A stretch of DNA of 7,176 nucleotides from an uncultured Pseudorhodoferax sp. (GCA_913776795.1 CAJYRH010000067.1:1-7176), one strand, 5' to 3'. Counted from the first letter of the stretch, positions 1 to 6,227 are shown. The notes: a model not told the origin generated them from the sequence alone. Translations and numbers: made by a program.

Positions 1-67
1 CGAGGGCGTCGTGGTGCGTGCCGGGCCCGCCGGCGGGCTGGAGGGCGGGGGGCGGCTGCCGCCCTGA
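1..67 (+). CDS. possible 3' end of a plus-strand gene (partial)
   Basis: Reading from base 2, one plus-strand frame is open to a TGA at 65-67, and nearly every codon ends in G or C, as in the real genes of this window. The encoded tail would be about 21 residues, rich in Gly, Arg and Pro, with no recognisable motif. It would be convergent with the crotonase gene that ends at 77, leaving about 9 nt between stop codons. Short GC-rich stretches are often open in several frames by chance, so this is only a plausible reading, and no function can be given. Confidence 0.25.
   Translation, partial: EGVVVRAGPAGGLEGGGRLPP
25..64. repeat. two GC-rich inverted repeats near the left edge
   Basis: Positions 25-38 form a perfect 14-base palindrome (GCCCGCCGGCGGGC). 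Positions 50-64 can form a 6-bp stem (GGGCGG / CCGCCC) with a 3-base loop, ending just before the TGA at 65-67. They sit at the convergent end of the crotonase gene and could help end transcription. Neither is followed by a T-tract on either strand, and such repeats arise easily in sequence this GC-rich. Confidence 0.25.
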
Positions 68-76
68 GAACCGTGC

Positions 77-886
77 TCAGCGGCCGCTGAAGCGCGCCGT
101 GCGCCGCTCCACGAAGGCGCGCACGCCCTCGGCTGCGTCCTCGCTGTTGGCCAGGCCCTTCTGCACGGCGATGAACTCGCCAACGGCTGCCGCCACACCT
201 TCCTCGATGGTCTTGCGTACGTTCAAGCGCGTGGCCACCACCGCGAGCGGCGCCTGCGCCGCGATGGCCTCGGCAATGCGCAGCGCCTCGTCCAGCTGCT
301 GCCCTGCCGGAACCACCCTCTGCACGAAGTTCAGCCGCAGCGCCTCGGCGGTGTCGAACACGTCGGCCGTGAGCAGGTGCAGCAGCGCGTTGCCGCTGCC
401 GGCGCGCTCGGCCATGCGCAGCGTGGCGCCGCCCGTGGCCATGATGCCGCGCTGCACCTCCAGCTGCGAGAAGCGGCAGTCGTCGGCCGCGACCACGATG
501 TCGGCCGCCAGCATCAGCTCGATGCCCAGCGTGTAGGTGATGCCCTGCACCGCCACCACCATCGGCTTGGTGCGGCGGCGGTACTGCGGCATGCCCAGGT
601 CCACCGGGTCCACCAGGCCGTCGGGGATGGCTTTCTCGCCGCGCTGCATCAATGGCGCAAAGCTGGGCAGGTCCAGCCCGGCCGTGAAGTGGCCGCCCAG
701 CGCATGCAGCACGCCCACGCGCAGGGCGGGGTCGTCGTCCAGCCGTGTGTAGGCCTCGGCCAGCTGGCGCTGCATGGCGGGCGTGAAGCCGTTGCGCTTG
801 GCGGTGCGGTCGATGCCGATCAACAGGATGTGGCCGCGCTGCTCGGTCACGATGCGGCCTTCGGCCGGGGTGCTTGTCTCCGTCAT
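77..886 (-). CDS. enoyl-CoA hydratase/isomerase family protein (crotonase fold)
   Basis: A 269-residue cytoplasmic protein of normal crotonase length. It probably hydrates a trans-2-enoyl-CoA to a 3-hydroxyacyl-CoA, or catalyses a related acyl-CoA reaction. The first oxyanion-hole segment is FTAGLDL (67-73); the second is GITYTLGIELMLAADI (115-130). The two glutamates used by hydratases appear conserved: E123 in the IELM segment and E143 in FSQLEVQRG, followed by the Gly-rich GGATLRM stretch. This favours true hydratase activity over a non-hydratase crotonase. The ATG at 886 is chosen because GGAG lies 9 nt upstream (896-899); the frame stays open further upstream but there it overlaps the dehydrogenase gene. 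It lies 176 nt downstream of a 3-hydroxybutyryl-CoA dehydrogenase on the same strand, which would use the hydratase product. Substrate chain length cannot be read from the sequence. Confidence 0.9.
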   Translation of the reverse strand: MTETSTPAEGRIVTEQRGHILLIGIDRTAKRNGFTPAMQRQLAEAYTRLDDDPALRVGVLHALGGHFTAGLDLPSFAPLMQRGEKAIPDGLVDPVDLGMPQYRRRTKPMVVAVQGITYTLGIELMLAADIVVAADDCRFSQLEVQRGIMATGGATLRMAERAGSGNALLHLLTADVFDTAEALRLNFVQRVVPAGQQLDEALRIAEAIAAQAPLAVVATRLNVRKTIEEGVAAAVGEFIAVQKGLANSEDAAEGVRAFVERRTARFSGR

Positions 887-1025
887 TCTTGTGTTCTCCG
901 GGTTGAGGAAATGCTCTGCAGCCAAGGCGCGCCCGTCACGGTGCCGGCGGGCGCGGAGCAGGCCATGCCAGTGCTGCCGCGGGGCCGGAGCTGCCGGACT
1001 GCCGGGTGCGTCCCTGGGGAATATC

Positions 1026-1051
1026 GGCCGGCGGCACGCGAGGTGCCGGCC
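1026..1051 (-). terminator. hairpin downstream of the dehydrogenase gene, possible terminator
   Basis: An inner stem GGCAC/GTGCC (1033-1037 with 1043-1047, loop GCGAG) is extended by GGCC/GGCC (1026-1029 with 1048-1051) across a 3-base bulge. It starts about 12 nt after the dehydrogenase stop codon. No T-run follows on the minus strand, so it may be a weak terminator or an mRNA-stabilising stem within a two-gene transcript. The rest of the 887-1062 gap shows only the Shine-Dalgarno of the crotonase gene; I saw no convincing promoter or small gene. Confidence 0.3.
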
Positions 1052-1062
1052 AACCGGGGTGT

Positions 1063-1917
1063 TCAGTAGGCGTACACCCCGCGACCCGTCTTGCGGCCCA
1101 GGCGGCCGGCGGCCACCATCTCCTTGAGCAGCGGGCAGGGGCGGTACTTGCTGTCGCCATACTCTTCCAGGTAGACGTTCATGACCGCCAGGCACACGTC
1201 CAGGCCGATCATGTCGGCCAGCGCCAGCGGGCCTATCGGCTGGTTGCAGCCCAGCTTCATGCCGGCATCGATGTCCTCGGGCGTGGCCAGGCCCTCGGCC
1301 AGCACGAAGAAGGCCTCGTTGATCATGGGCACCAGGATGCGGTTGACGACGAAGCCCGGCGCGTTCTTCACCGTGATGGGCGACTTGCCCAGCGCCAGCG
1401 CCAGCGCGTGCACCGCGGCGTGCGTCTCGTCGCTGGTCTGCAGGCCGCGGATGATCTCCACCAGCGCCATCATGGGCACCGGGTTGAAGAAGTGCATGCC
1501 GATGAACTTGTCGGGCCGTCCGGTGGCGGCGGCCATCTTGGTGATGCTGATCGAGGAGGTGTTCGACGCGATCAGCGTCTCGGGCGGCAGCACGCTTTCT
1601 GCCTGCTTCAGGATCTTGAGCTTGAGCTCGTAGTTCTCGGTCGCGGCCTCGACCACGAGCTGCGCGGCCGCCAGGTCGGCGTAGTCGGTGCTTGTCCTGA
1701 TGCGGGCCAGCGCGGCGTCCTTGTCCGCCGCCGTGATCTTGTCCTTCTTGATGAGCCGGTCCAGGCTGCCGGCCACGGTCGCCAGGCCCTTTTGCACGGC
1801 CGCGTCGGAGATGTCGACCATGACGACGTCGAGGCCGCTGGTGGCGCAGGCCTGGGCGATGCCGTTGCCCATGGTGCCGGCGCCGATGATGCCGACGGTG
1901 CGGATGGGGGTGCTCAT
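1063..1917 (-). CDS. hbd: 3-hydroxybutyryl-CoA dehydrogenase
   Basis: A 284-residue cytoplasmic NAD(P)-dependent dehydrogenase of the usual length for the short, single-function 3-hydroxyacyl-CoA dehydrogenases. It oxidises 3-hydroxybutyryl-CoA (or a similar 3-hydroxyacyl-CoA) to the 3-ketoacyl-CoA, or runs in reverse. The N-terminal Rossmann domain has GIIGAGTMGNGIA (9-21), with D35 ending the second strand (MVDIS), the residue type that favours NAD. The substrate region has NTSSISIT (119-126). The catalytic His-Glu pair is H142 in MHFFNPVPMM and E154 in ALVEII. NAPGFVVNRIL (185-195) begins the helical C-terminal domain, which ends in GRGVYAY. The ATG at 1917 has an AGGAG 6 nt upstream (1924-1928). 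It is followed on the same strand by an enoyl-CoA hydratase and is divergent from a GMC-like flavoprotein. No thiolase or acyl-CoA dehydrogenase is in view. The family call is secure; the exact physiological substrate is not. Confidence 0.95.
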   Translation of the reverse strand: MSTPIRTVGIIGAGTMGNGIAQACATSGLDVVMVDISDAAVQKGLATVAGSLDRLIKKDKITAADKDAALARIRTSTDYADLAAAQLVVEAATENYELKLKILKQAESVLPPETLIASNTSSISITKMAAATGRPDKFIGMHFFNPVPMMALVEIIRGLQTSDETHAAVHALALALGKSPITVKNAPGFVVNRILVPMINEAFFVLAEGLATPEDIDAGMKLGCNQPIGPLALADMIGLDVCLAVMNVYLEEYGDSKYRPCPLLKEMVAAGRLGRKTGRGVYAY

Positions 1918-1923
1918 TGGGAA

Positions 1924-1928
1924 CTCCT
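1924..1928 (-). promoter_or_regulatory. Shine-Dalgarno of the 3-hydroxybutyryl-CoA dehydrogenase gene
   Basis: AGGAG on the minus strand lies 6 nt before the ATG at 1917 and fixes that start. Confidence 0.7.
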
Positions 1929-1978
1929 GGGGATGGGGATGGAAGGGGACGGGCTGCGGTATCGTGGCCGCGTCGAAG

Positions 1979-1993
1979 GCAGGCCGGGCCTGC
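1979..1993. promoter_or_regulatory. palindrome in the divergent intergenic region, possible operator
   Basis: GCAGGCC-G-GGCCTGC is a perfect inverted repeat with 7-bp arms around a single base. It lies in the 94-nt region between the divergent dehydrogenase gene (start 1917) and the GMC-like gene (start 2012), where a shared regulator could bind. I found no convincing -35/-10 pair on either strand of this region. The function is inferred only from position and symmetry. Confidence 0.3.
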
Positions 1994-2011
1994 TGTGCCG
2001 CAGCATCATAA

Positions 2012-3031
2012 ATGTTCGATTTCGCAGTGTTGGGGGGTGGCGCCGTGGGCTACGGGCTGGCGCTGCAGCTTGCAGCGGACGCGTCCGTGCAGGTGGCGCT
2101 GGTCGAGGCCGGGCCGCCTGCGTCGTTGCGCCGGCCACGCCCGGCCAGGGGTTGGACCACGGTGGCGCAGCCGGGCCTCAACGGCCGGGCCGTCGCGCTG
2201 ATGGCCGGCCAGGGCCTGGGTGGCGCGGCTGCCTGGGGCGCAGGCGCCGCGCCGCTGCCCCAGCGCGGCAACCTCACGGTGTTCACCGACGCGCTGGCCG
2301 TGCGTGTGCTGCTGCAGGGCCGGCGCGCCACGGGCGCGGAGTTCCACCGCGCGGGCCAGGTGCAGCAGCTGCGCGCCGGCCGCGGCGTCGTGCTGTGCGC
2401 CGGCGCGCTGCAGTCACCATTGCTGCTCATGCGCTCGGGCATCGGACCGCACGCCCACTTGGTGTCCGCCGGTGTGGCCACTCGGCATGACCTCGCGGGC
2501 GTGGGCCTGGGGCTGCAGGTGCCCGTGCGGCTGCAGCTGCCGTTGCGGCGCGGCGCCTTTGCCGCGCTCGGCCTGCGCCGCTCCAGCGAAGACCTGGAGC
2601 TGGTGCTGGAGCAACCCGCCAGCCGCGGTCGCCTGGGCCTGGGCGGCAAGGACCCCGCGCAGCCGCCGCGGCTGGACCCGGACCTGCTCAGCGTGCGCGA
2701 AGACCTGCAGGCGCTGGCGCAGCAGCTGCGCACGGTGCTGGCCGGTCTGCCCGCCCAGGGGCTGCGCGCGGTGCGACCCTGGAGCGAGGCGCTGTCCGAC
2801 CTGGCGCTGGAGCGCCTGCTGCGCGAGCGGGCCGAACCCGGCGACGGGGCCGCCGGCGGCTGCCGCATGGGGGAGGGGCCGCTGGACGTCGTCGATGCGC
2901 AGCTGGCCGTGCGCGGCGTGGCGGGCCTGCACGTGGCCGATGCCTCGGTGCTCGCGCTGCTGCCGGCCGATGGACAGGCCGTGGCCGCGCTCGGGGCGCA
3001 GCTGGCGCAGCGGCTGCTCGGCACGGGTTGA
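2012..3031 (+). CDS. compact GMC-family FAD-binding protein, apparently lacking catalytic residues
   Basis: A 339-residue protein built from the FAD-binding pieces of the glucose-methanol-choline oxidoreductase family. In order: a Rossmann motif GGGAVG (8-13) with E32 in LVEAG; a remnant of the first GMC signature around GQGLGGAAAW (66-75), preceded by PGLNGR (54-59); the strand NLTVFTDALAVRVL (87-100); the second GMC signature GALQSPLLLMRSGIG (131-145), which fits the family pattern fully; SRGRLGL (204-210) with DP following; and the C-terminal CRMG...VVDAQLAVRGVAGLHVADASV (284-313). Family members usually run 500-560 residues. About 100 residues are missing after the first signature and about as many between residues 170 and 200, the lid and substrate-binding parts. 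The catalytic His before G-T-C-R-M-G is replaced by small residues (GAAGGCRMG), and the second catalytic His/Asn in the tail is not present. The ATG follows an in-frame TAA at 2009-2011 and has no clear Shine-Dalgarno. It may bind FAD without classical oxidase or dehydrogenase activity. The family call is firm; the function is unknown. Confidence 0.8.
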   Translation: MFDFAVLGGGAVGYGLALQLAADASVQVALVEAGPPASLRRPRPARGWTTVAQPGLNGRAVALMAGQGLGGAAAWGAGAAPLPQRGNLTVFTDALAVRVLLQGRRATGAEFHRAGQVQQLRAGRGVVLCAGALQSPLLLMRSGIGPHAHLVSAGVATRHDLAGVGLGLQVPVRLQLPLRRGAFAALGLRRSSEDLELVLEQPASRGRLGLGGKDPAQPPRLDPDLLSVREDLQALAQQLRTVLAGLPAQGLRAVRPWSEALSDLALERLLRERAEPGDGAAGGCRMGEGPLDVVDAQLAVRGVAGLHVADASVLALLPADGQAVAALGAQLAQRLLGTG

Positions 3032-3370
3032 TCAGCTGGCCGGTTCCAACGCCACGATGGTCAGTGCGCCGTCCACGCGTTCGGCCGAGAAGCGGACCTT
3101 GTCGCCCTCGTTCACACGCGCCAGCAGACCGGGGTCCGCCGTGCGGAACACCATGGTCATGGCGCCCATGCCCAGGTGCGGCAGCGGGCCGTGCCGCAGC
3201 GTGATGCGGCCCTGGGCGCGGTCGATCCTGCGCACCTCGCCGGTGGCCATCGCATCGGCCGAGGCCGCGGTGGGCGCGCCATGGCCGGCGTGCCCGTCGT
3301 GGGCGTCCTGCGCCGCAGCCCCGACGGAACAGGCCAGCGCGGCGGCGGCCAGAAGAATGCGTGCACGCAT
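3032..3370 (-). CDS. cusF: CusF-like periplasmic copper-binding protein
   Basis: A 112-residue exported protein of the CusF family: small periplasmic beta-barrel chaperones that bind Cu(I)/Ag(I) and hand it to efflux machinery. Residues 1-20 are a signal peptide (MRARILL, Ala-rich core, GAAA before Q21). C14 follows LA, but the lipobox is poor, so ordinary signal-peptidase cleavage is favoured. The mature N-terminus is His-rich (DAHDGHAGHG, 22-31), likely an added metal-binding tail. The core binding motif aligns exactly in spacing with E. coli CusF: H60, M68, M71 and M73 match H36, W44, M47 and M49, so the copper-contacting Trp is replaced by Met. The ATG at 3370 is chosen over an in-frame TTG at 3388 because AGGAG sits 6 nt before it. 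It follows the multicopper oxidase gene by 14 nt and is probably last in the copper operon. Its stop codon abuts that of the convergent flavoprotein gene. Confidence 0.88.
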   Translation of the reverse strand: MRARILLAAAALACSVGAAAQDAHDGHAGHGAPTAASADAMATGEVRRIDRAQGRITLRHGPLPHLGMGAMTMVFRTADPGLLARVNEGDKVRFSAERVDGALTIVALEPAS

Positions 3371-3376
3371 GGGATG

Positions 3377-3381
3377 CTCCT
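3377..3381 (-). promoter_or_regulatory. Shine-Dalgarno deciding the CusF-like start
   Basis: AGGAG on the minus strand, 6 nt upstream of the ATG at 3370, lies inside the stretch that would be coding if the in-frame TTG at 3388 were used. It therefore supports the shorter protein beginning MRARIL. Confidence 0.75.
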
Positions 3382-3384
3382 GAT

Positions 3385-4758
3385 TCAACGGGGTTCGTGT
3401 GGGCCGGGCTTGCGCGCGCGCAGCGGCGGGGTGGCGCTGGCCGGCGCGGCGTCGGCGCGCGGCGCGGGCGGCAGCGCGCCCTCATGCAGGCGCGCCACGC
3501 TGCCGGCCGGATGCCGGAACCAGCCCGGGTCGCCGTAGTCCCCCGGGGCCTGGTCGTCGCGCACCTTCACCACGCTGAACATGCCGCCCATCTCCAGCGG
3601 GCCGAACGGCCCCGTGCCCGTCATCATGGGCAGTGTGTTGTCGGGCAGCGGCATCTCCATGCTGCCCATCTCGGCCATGCCGGCACTGCCCATGGCCATG
3701 TAGTCGGGCACCAGCTTGCTGATCCGCTCGGCCACGTCGTTCTGTTCCACGCCGATCATGTTCGGCACGTCGTGGCCCATGGCGTTCATGGCGTGGTGCG
3801 CCTTGTGGCAATGGATGGCCCAGTCGCCGGCCACCGCGTCGAACTCGATGGCGCGCATCTGGCCCACGGCCACGTCGGTCGTGACCTCGGGCCAGCGCGC
3901 GGCCTTGGGCACCCAGCCGCCATCGGTGCCGGTCACCTCGAAGTGCGGGCCATGCAGGTGGATCGGGTGGTTGGTCATCGTGAGGTTGCCCACGCGGATG
4001 CGCACGCGGTCGCCCGTGCGCGCCACCAGCGGGTCGATGCCCGGGAACACGCGGCTGTTCCAGGTCCACAGGTTGAAGTCGGTCATCTCGGCCACGCGCG
4101 GCACGGCACTGCCCGGCTCGATCGCGTAGGAGGCCAGCAGGAACGCGAAGTCGCGGTCCACCGCCATCTGCCGCGGGTTCTTCGGGTGCACGATGAACAG
4201 GCCCATCATGCCCATGGCCATCTGCACCATCTCGTCGGCATGCGGGTGGTACATGTGGGTGCCGGGGCGCAGCATCGTGAACTCGTAGACGAAGGTCTTG
4301 CCGGGCGGGATCTGCGGCTGCGTGAGGCCGCCCACGCCATCCATGCCGTTGGGCAGCAGGAGGCCGTGCCAGTGCACGGTCGTGTGCTCGGGCAGCCGGT
4401 TGGTCACGAAGATGCGCACGCGGTCGCCTTCCACGGCCTCGATGGTGGGGCCGGGGCTGGCGCCGTTGTAGCCCCACAGGCGCGCCTGCATGCCGGGCGC
4501 GAGTTCGCGCAGCACCGGCTCGGCCACCAGGTGGAACTCCTTGACGCCGGCGTTCATGCGCCAGGGCAGCGACCAGCCGTTCAGCGTGACGACGGGGCGG
4601 AACGGCCGGCCCGTGGGCGGTGGGGGTGGCGGCCGGGTGCCGGCACTGGCCGGGCTGCCGGTGGCGGGTTCGGGCAGGGCGGCCAGCGCGACGCGCGCCA
4701 CGCCGGTCATGGCGACGGCACCGGCGGCCGCGCGGAAGAAATGTCTGCGGTCGGACAT
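3385..4758 (-). CDS. Tat-exported two-domain multicopper oxidase
   Basis: A 457-residue periplasmic copper oxidase, likely oxidising Cu(I) to Cu(II) with O2 as acceptor. A twin-arginine signal (DRRHFFR, 3-9) precedes a hydrophobic stretch and an ALA|A cleavage site near residue 26. A Pro-rich linker follows, with six consecutive prolines (43-48). Copper ligands: HWHG (H129, H131) and HMYHPH (H171/H173) in the first cupredoxin domain; HPIHLHG (H264, H267, H269) and HCHKAHHAMNAM (H316, C317, H318, H322, M327) in the second. The last fits the multicopper oxidase signature 2, with Met as the type 1 axial ligand. Only about 50-70 residues separate the two ligand sets, too few for a middle domain, so this looks like a two-domain enzyme with its type 1 site in domain 2; such enzymes usually form trimers. 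Residues 353-395 are Met-rich (about 12 Met), a possible Cu(I) docking region. It starts 8 nt after the TolC-like stop codon and has only a weak Shine-Dalgarno, suggesting translational coupling. Confidence 0.93.
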   Translation of the reverse strand: MSDRRHFFRAAAGAVAMTGVARVALAALPEPATGSPASAGTRPPPPPPTGRPFRPVVTLNGWSLPWRMNAGVKEFHLVAEPVLRELAPGMQARLWGYNGASPGPTIEAVEGDRVRIFVTNRLPEHTTVHWHGLLLPNGMDGVGGLTQPQIPPGKTFVYEFTMLRPGTHMYHPHADEMVQMAMGMMGLFIVHPKNPRQMAVDRDFAFLLASYAIEPGSAVPRVAEMTDFNLWTWNSRVFPGIDPLVARTGDRVRIRVGNLTMTNHPIHLHGPHFEVTGTDGGWVPKAARWPEVTTDVAVGQMRAIEFDAVAGDWAIHCHKAHHAMNAMGHDVPNMIGVEQNDVAERISKLVPDYMAMGSAGMAEMGSMEMPLPDNTLPMMTGTGPFGPLEMGGMFSVVKVRDDQAPGDYGDPGWFRHPAGSVARLHEGALPPAPRADAAPASATPPLRARKPGPHEPR

Positions 4759-4766
4759 GGGTGCTT

Positions 4767-6227
4767 TCAGTGGCCGGTATGGCCGGAAGGAGAAGGGACG
4801 GTGTGCGAAGCGGCGGTGGGGGACGCGTAGGTGGGAGGTGCGGCAGTGGGCGGTGCGGCGGTGGGCGGTGCGGCGGTGGGGGAAGCGTAGGTGGGCGGCA
4901 AGGCCATGGCCTGCTGCAGGCGGCTGTCGGCCAGCCAGAAATCGCGCTGCGCCTCGACGGCGGCCGCCACGCTGCGCACCTGCTCGCGCGCATCGGCCAG
5001 CAGTTCGAACACGCCGATCAGCATGCCGTTGTAGCGCAGCAGGTTTTGCTCGGCGATGCGCTGGCGCAGCGGCACGACCTCGTCGAGCTGCTGGCGCGCG
5101 AGCGCGTGCGCCGTGCGCCAGGCCGACCAGCTTTCGCGCACCTCCGAACGGGCCCGCACCGCGACGTCGGCGGCCTCGTGCAGCGCCTGGCGGTAGCGCG
5201 CTTCGGCGCCGGCCCAGCGCACGCGGCCGAAGTCGAACAGCGGCAGTTCGACGGCCGCCTGCCAGCCCGCGGACCGCGGTGCGCCCGTGCTGCTCTTGTT
5301 CTCCAGGCCGAACTCGAGCAGGTTGACGTAGCCCGTGGCCTGGTCGAGCCCCAGCGCGCGGGCCGTTGCCTCGGCGTGCTGGCGCGCGGCCAGCAGATCG
5401 AGCCGCCGCGCAACGGCCTGGTCTTCGGCGTCGGCAGGGATGGCCTGTGCCGGGGGCAGATCGGGCAACCGCGCGGGCAACTGCAGGGCGGCGCGTTGGG
5501 CTGCGCTCAAGCCCAGCGCGCGCGCCAGGCGCTCGTGCGCTGCCGTCGCGCGGTGGCGCGCGCGGGCGAGGTCGGCCACGGCCTGCGCATGGAAGGCCTG
5601 CTCGCGCATCTGCGCGAGAGCCGGAACATTGCCAGCCGCCACCATGCGCCGGGCCAGCAGGCTGGCCGCCTCGGCCGCCTCCTGCACCTGTGCGAAGTAC
5701 TGCACCAGCTGCTGCGCGGCCACGGCCTCGGTCCAGCCATCGCGCGCCTGGTGCGCCTGTTCGACGGCTGCGGCTGCGGTCTCCACCTGGGCCTGGGCGA
5801 AGCGCTCCTGCTCCACGCGCTGCGTGGCCGGCAGCGTGAGCAGGCCCAGCAGGTTGAACACCAGCGAGCGTTCGATCTCCAGCGCGCCGCCGCCTTCGCG
5901 CAGGCGGCTGAAGTTGAGGACGGGGCTGGCAAGCCTGCCGGCGCGCACGCGGTCGGCCTCGGCCACGCCCAGCGCAGCGAAACGGGCTTGCAGGCCGCGG
6001 TGCTGGAGCAGCGCGAGCTCGACGGCACCCTGCGACTGCAGCGGCGCGCGCAGCAGCTCGGCGGCGCGGGCCTGGGCGCTGTCCGCCATGTCGGCGTCGC
6101 GCGCATGGACGGGGGCCTGGCCGGTGCGCTCGCGCGTCAGCGCGGCCACGCGGTCCATGCCACCGTCGGGCGAGAAGCTGGCGCAGCCGGACAGGAGCAG
6201 CACCAGCGGGAGGAGGAATCGGGTCAT
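4767..6227 (-). CDS. TolC-family outer-membrane efflux lipoprotein (CusC/CzcC-like)
   Basis: A 486-residue outer-membrane factor that would form a trimeric exit channel for a tripartite efflux pump. A lipoprotein signal (MTRFLLPLVLLLSGC) has lipobox LSGC with C15 as the lipidated residue, as in CusC and CzcC. The body consists of long Ala/Gln/Glu/Arg-rich helices in two repeats. Typical TolC-family landmarks are SPVLNFSRLR (101-110), PLFDFGRVR (329-337) near the start of the second half's strand, and YNGMLIGVFELLADAREQV (399-417). After residue 443 comes an unusual tail of six pentapeptides of the form (P/S)PT(Y/A)A, then a short His-containing end (SHTVPSPSGHTGH). The ATG at 6227 is chosen for the lipoprotein signal; no Shine-Dalgarno is visible, and the frame is open further upstream without a better start. 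It lies 111 nt after a His-rich secreted protein gene and 8 nt before the multicopper oxidase gene. No inner-membrane pump or adaptor gene is in the window. Confidence 0.92.
   Translation of the reverse strand: MTRFLLPLVLLLSGCASFSPDGGMDRVAALTRERTGQAPVHARDADMADSAQARAAELLRAPLQSQGAVELALLQHRGLQARFAALGVAEADRVRAGRLASPVLNFSRLREGGGALEIERSLVFNLLGLLTLPATQRVEQERFAQAQVETAAAAVEQAHQARDGWTEAVAAQQLVQYFAQVQEAAEAASLLARRMVAAGNVPALAQMREQAFHAQAVADLARARHRATAAHERLARALGLSAAQRAALQLPARLPDLPPAQAIPADAEDQAVARRLDLLAARQHAEATARALGLDQATGYVNLLEFGLENKSSTGAPRSAGWQAAVELPLFDFGRVRWAGAEARYRQALHEAADVAVRARSEVRESWSAWRTAHALARQQLDEVVPLRQRIAEQNLLRYNGMLIGVFELLADAREQVRSVAAAVEAQRDFWLADSRLQQAMALPPTYASPTAAPPTAAPPTAAPPTYASPTAASHTVPSPSGHTGH
4816..4905. 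repeat. six 15-bp tandem units in the 3' end of the TolC-like gene
   Basis: Six imperfect 15-bp units begin with GTGGG on the plus strand, at 4816, 4831, 4846, 4861, 4876 and 4891. Two central units are identical (GTGGGCGGTGCGGCG at 4846 and 4861). Units 1 and 5 share a GCGTAG ending. They encode the pentapeptides PPTYA, SPTAA, PPTAA, PPTAA, PPTYA and SPTAA on the minus strand. Being a multiple of three, copy-number changes would lengthen or shorten the tail without shifting the frame. Confidence 0.85.

Noticed and set aside
887..1062. Possible small gene or promoter between the dehydrogenase and crotonase genes.
   Set aside because: No start with a Shine-Dalgarno and coding-like frame was found, and no convincing -35/-10 pair. 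Open stretches there are continuations of antisense or out-of-frame readings.
1006..2490. Long plus-strand open frame opposite the dehydrogenase and running into the flavoprotein gene in another frame.
   Set aside because: It overlaps two genes with clear family motifs, and its translation is His/Arg/Gly-rich without domains.
3371..3388. TTG at 3388 as the start of the CusF-like protein.
   Set aside because: The AGGAG lies downstream of that TTG, and the signal peptide begins properly at the ATG at 3370.
4816..4905. Tandem repeats as a possible CRISPR array or iteron cluster.
   Set aside because: The units are 15 bp with no spacers, lie in frame inside a coding region, and encode a regular pentapeptide tail.
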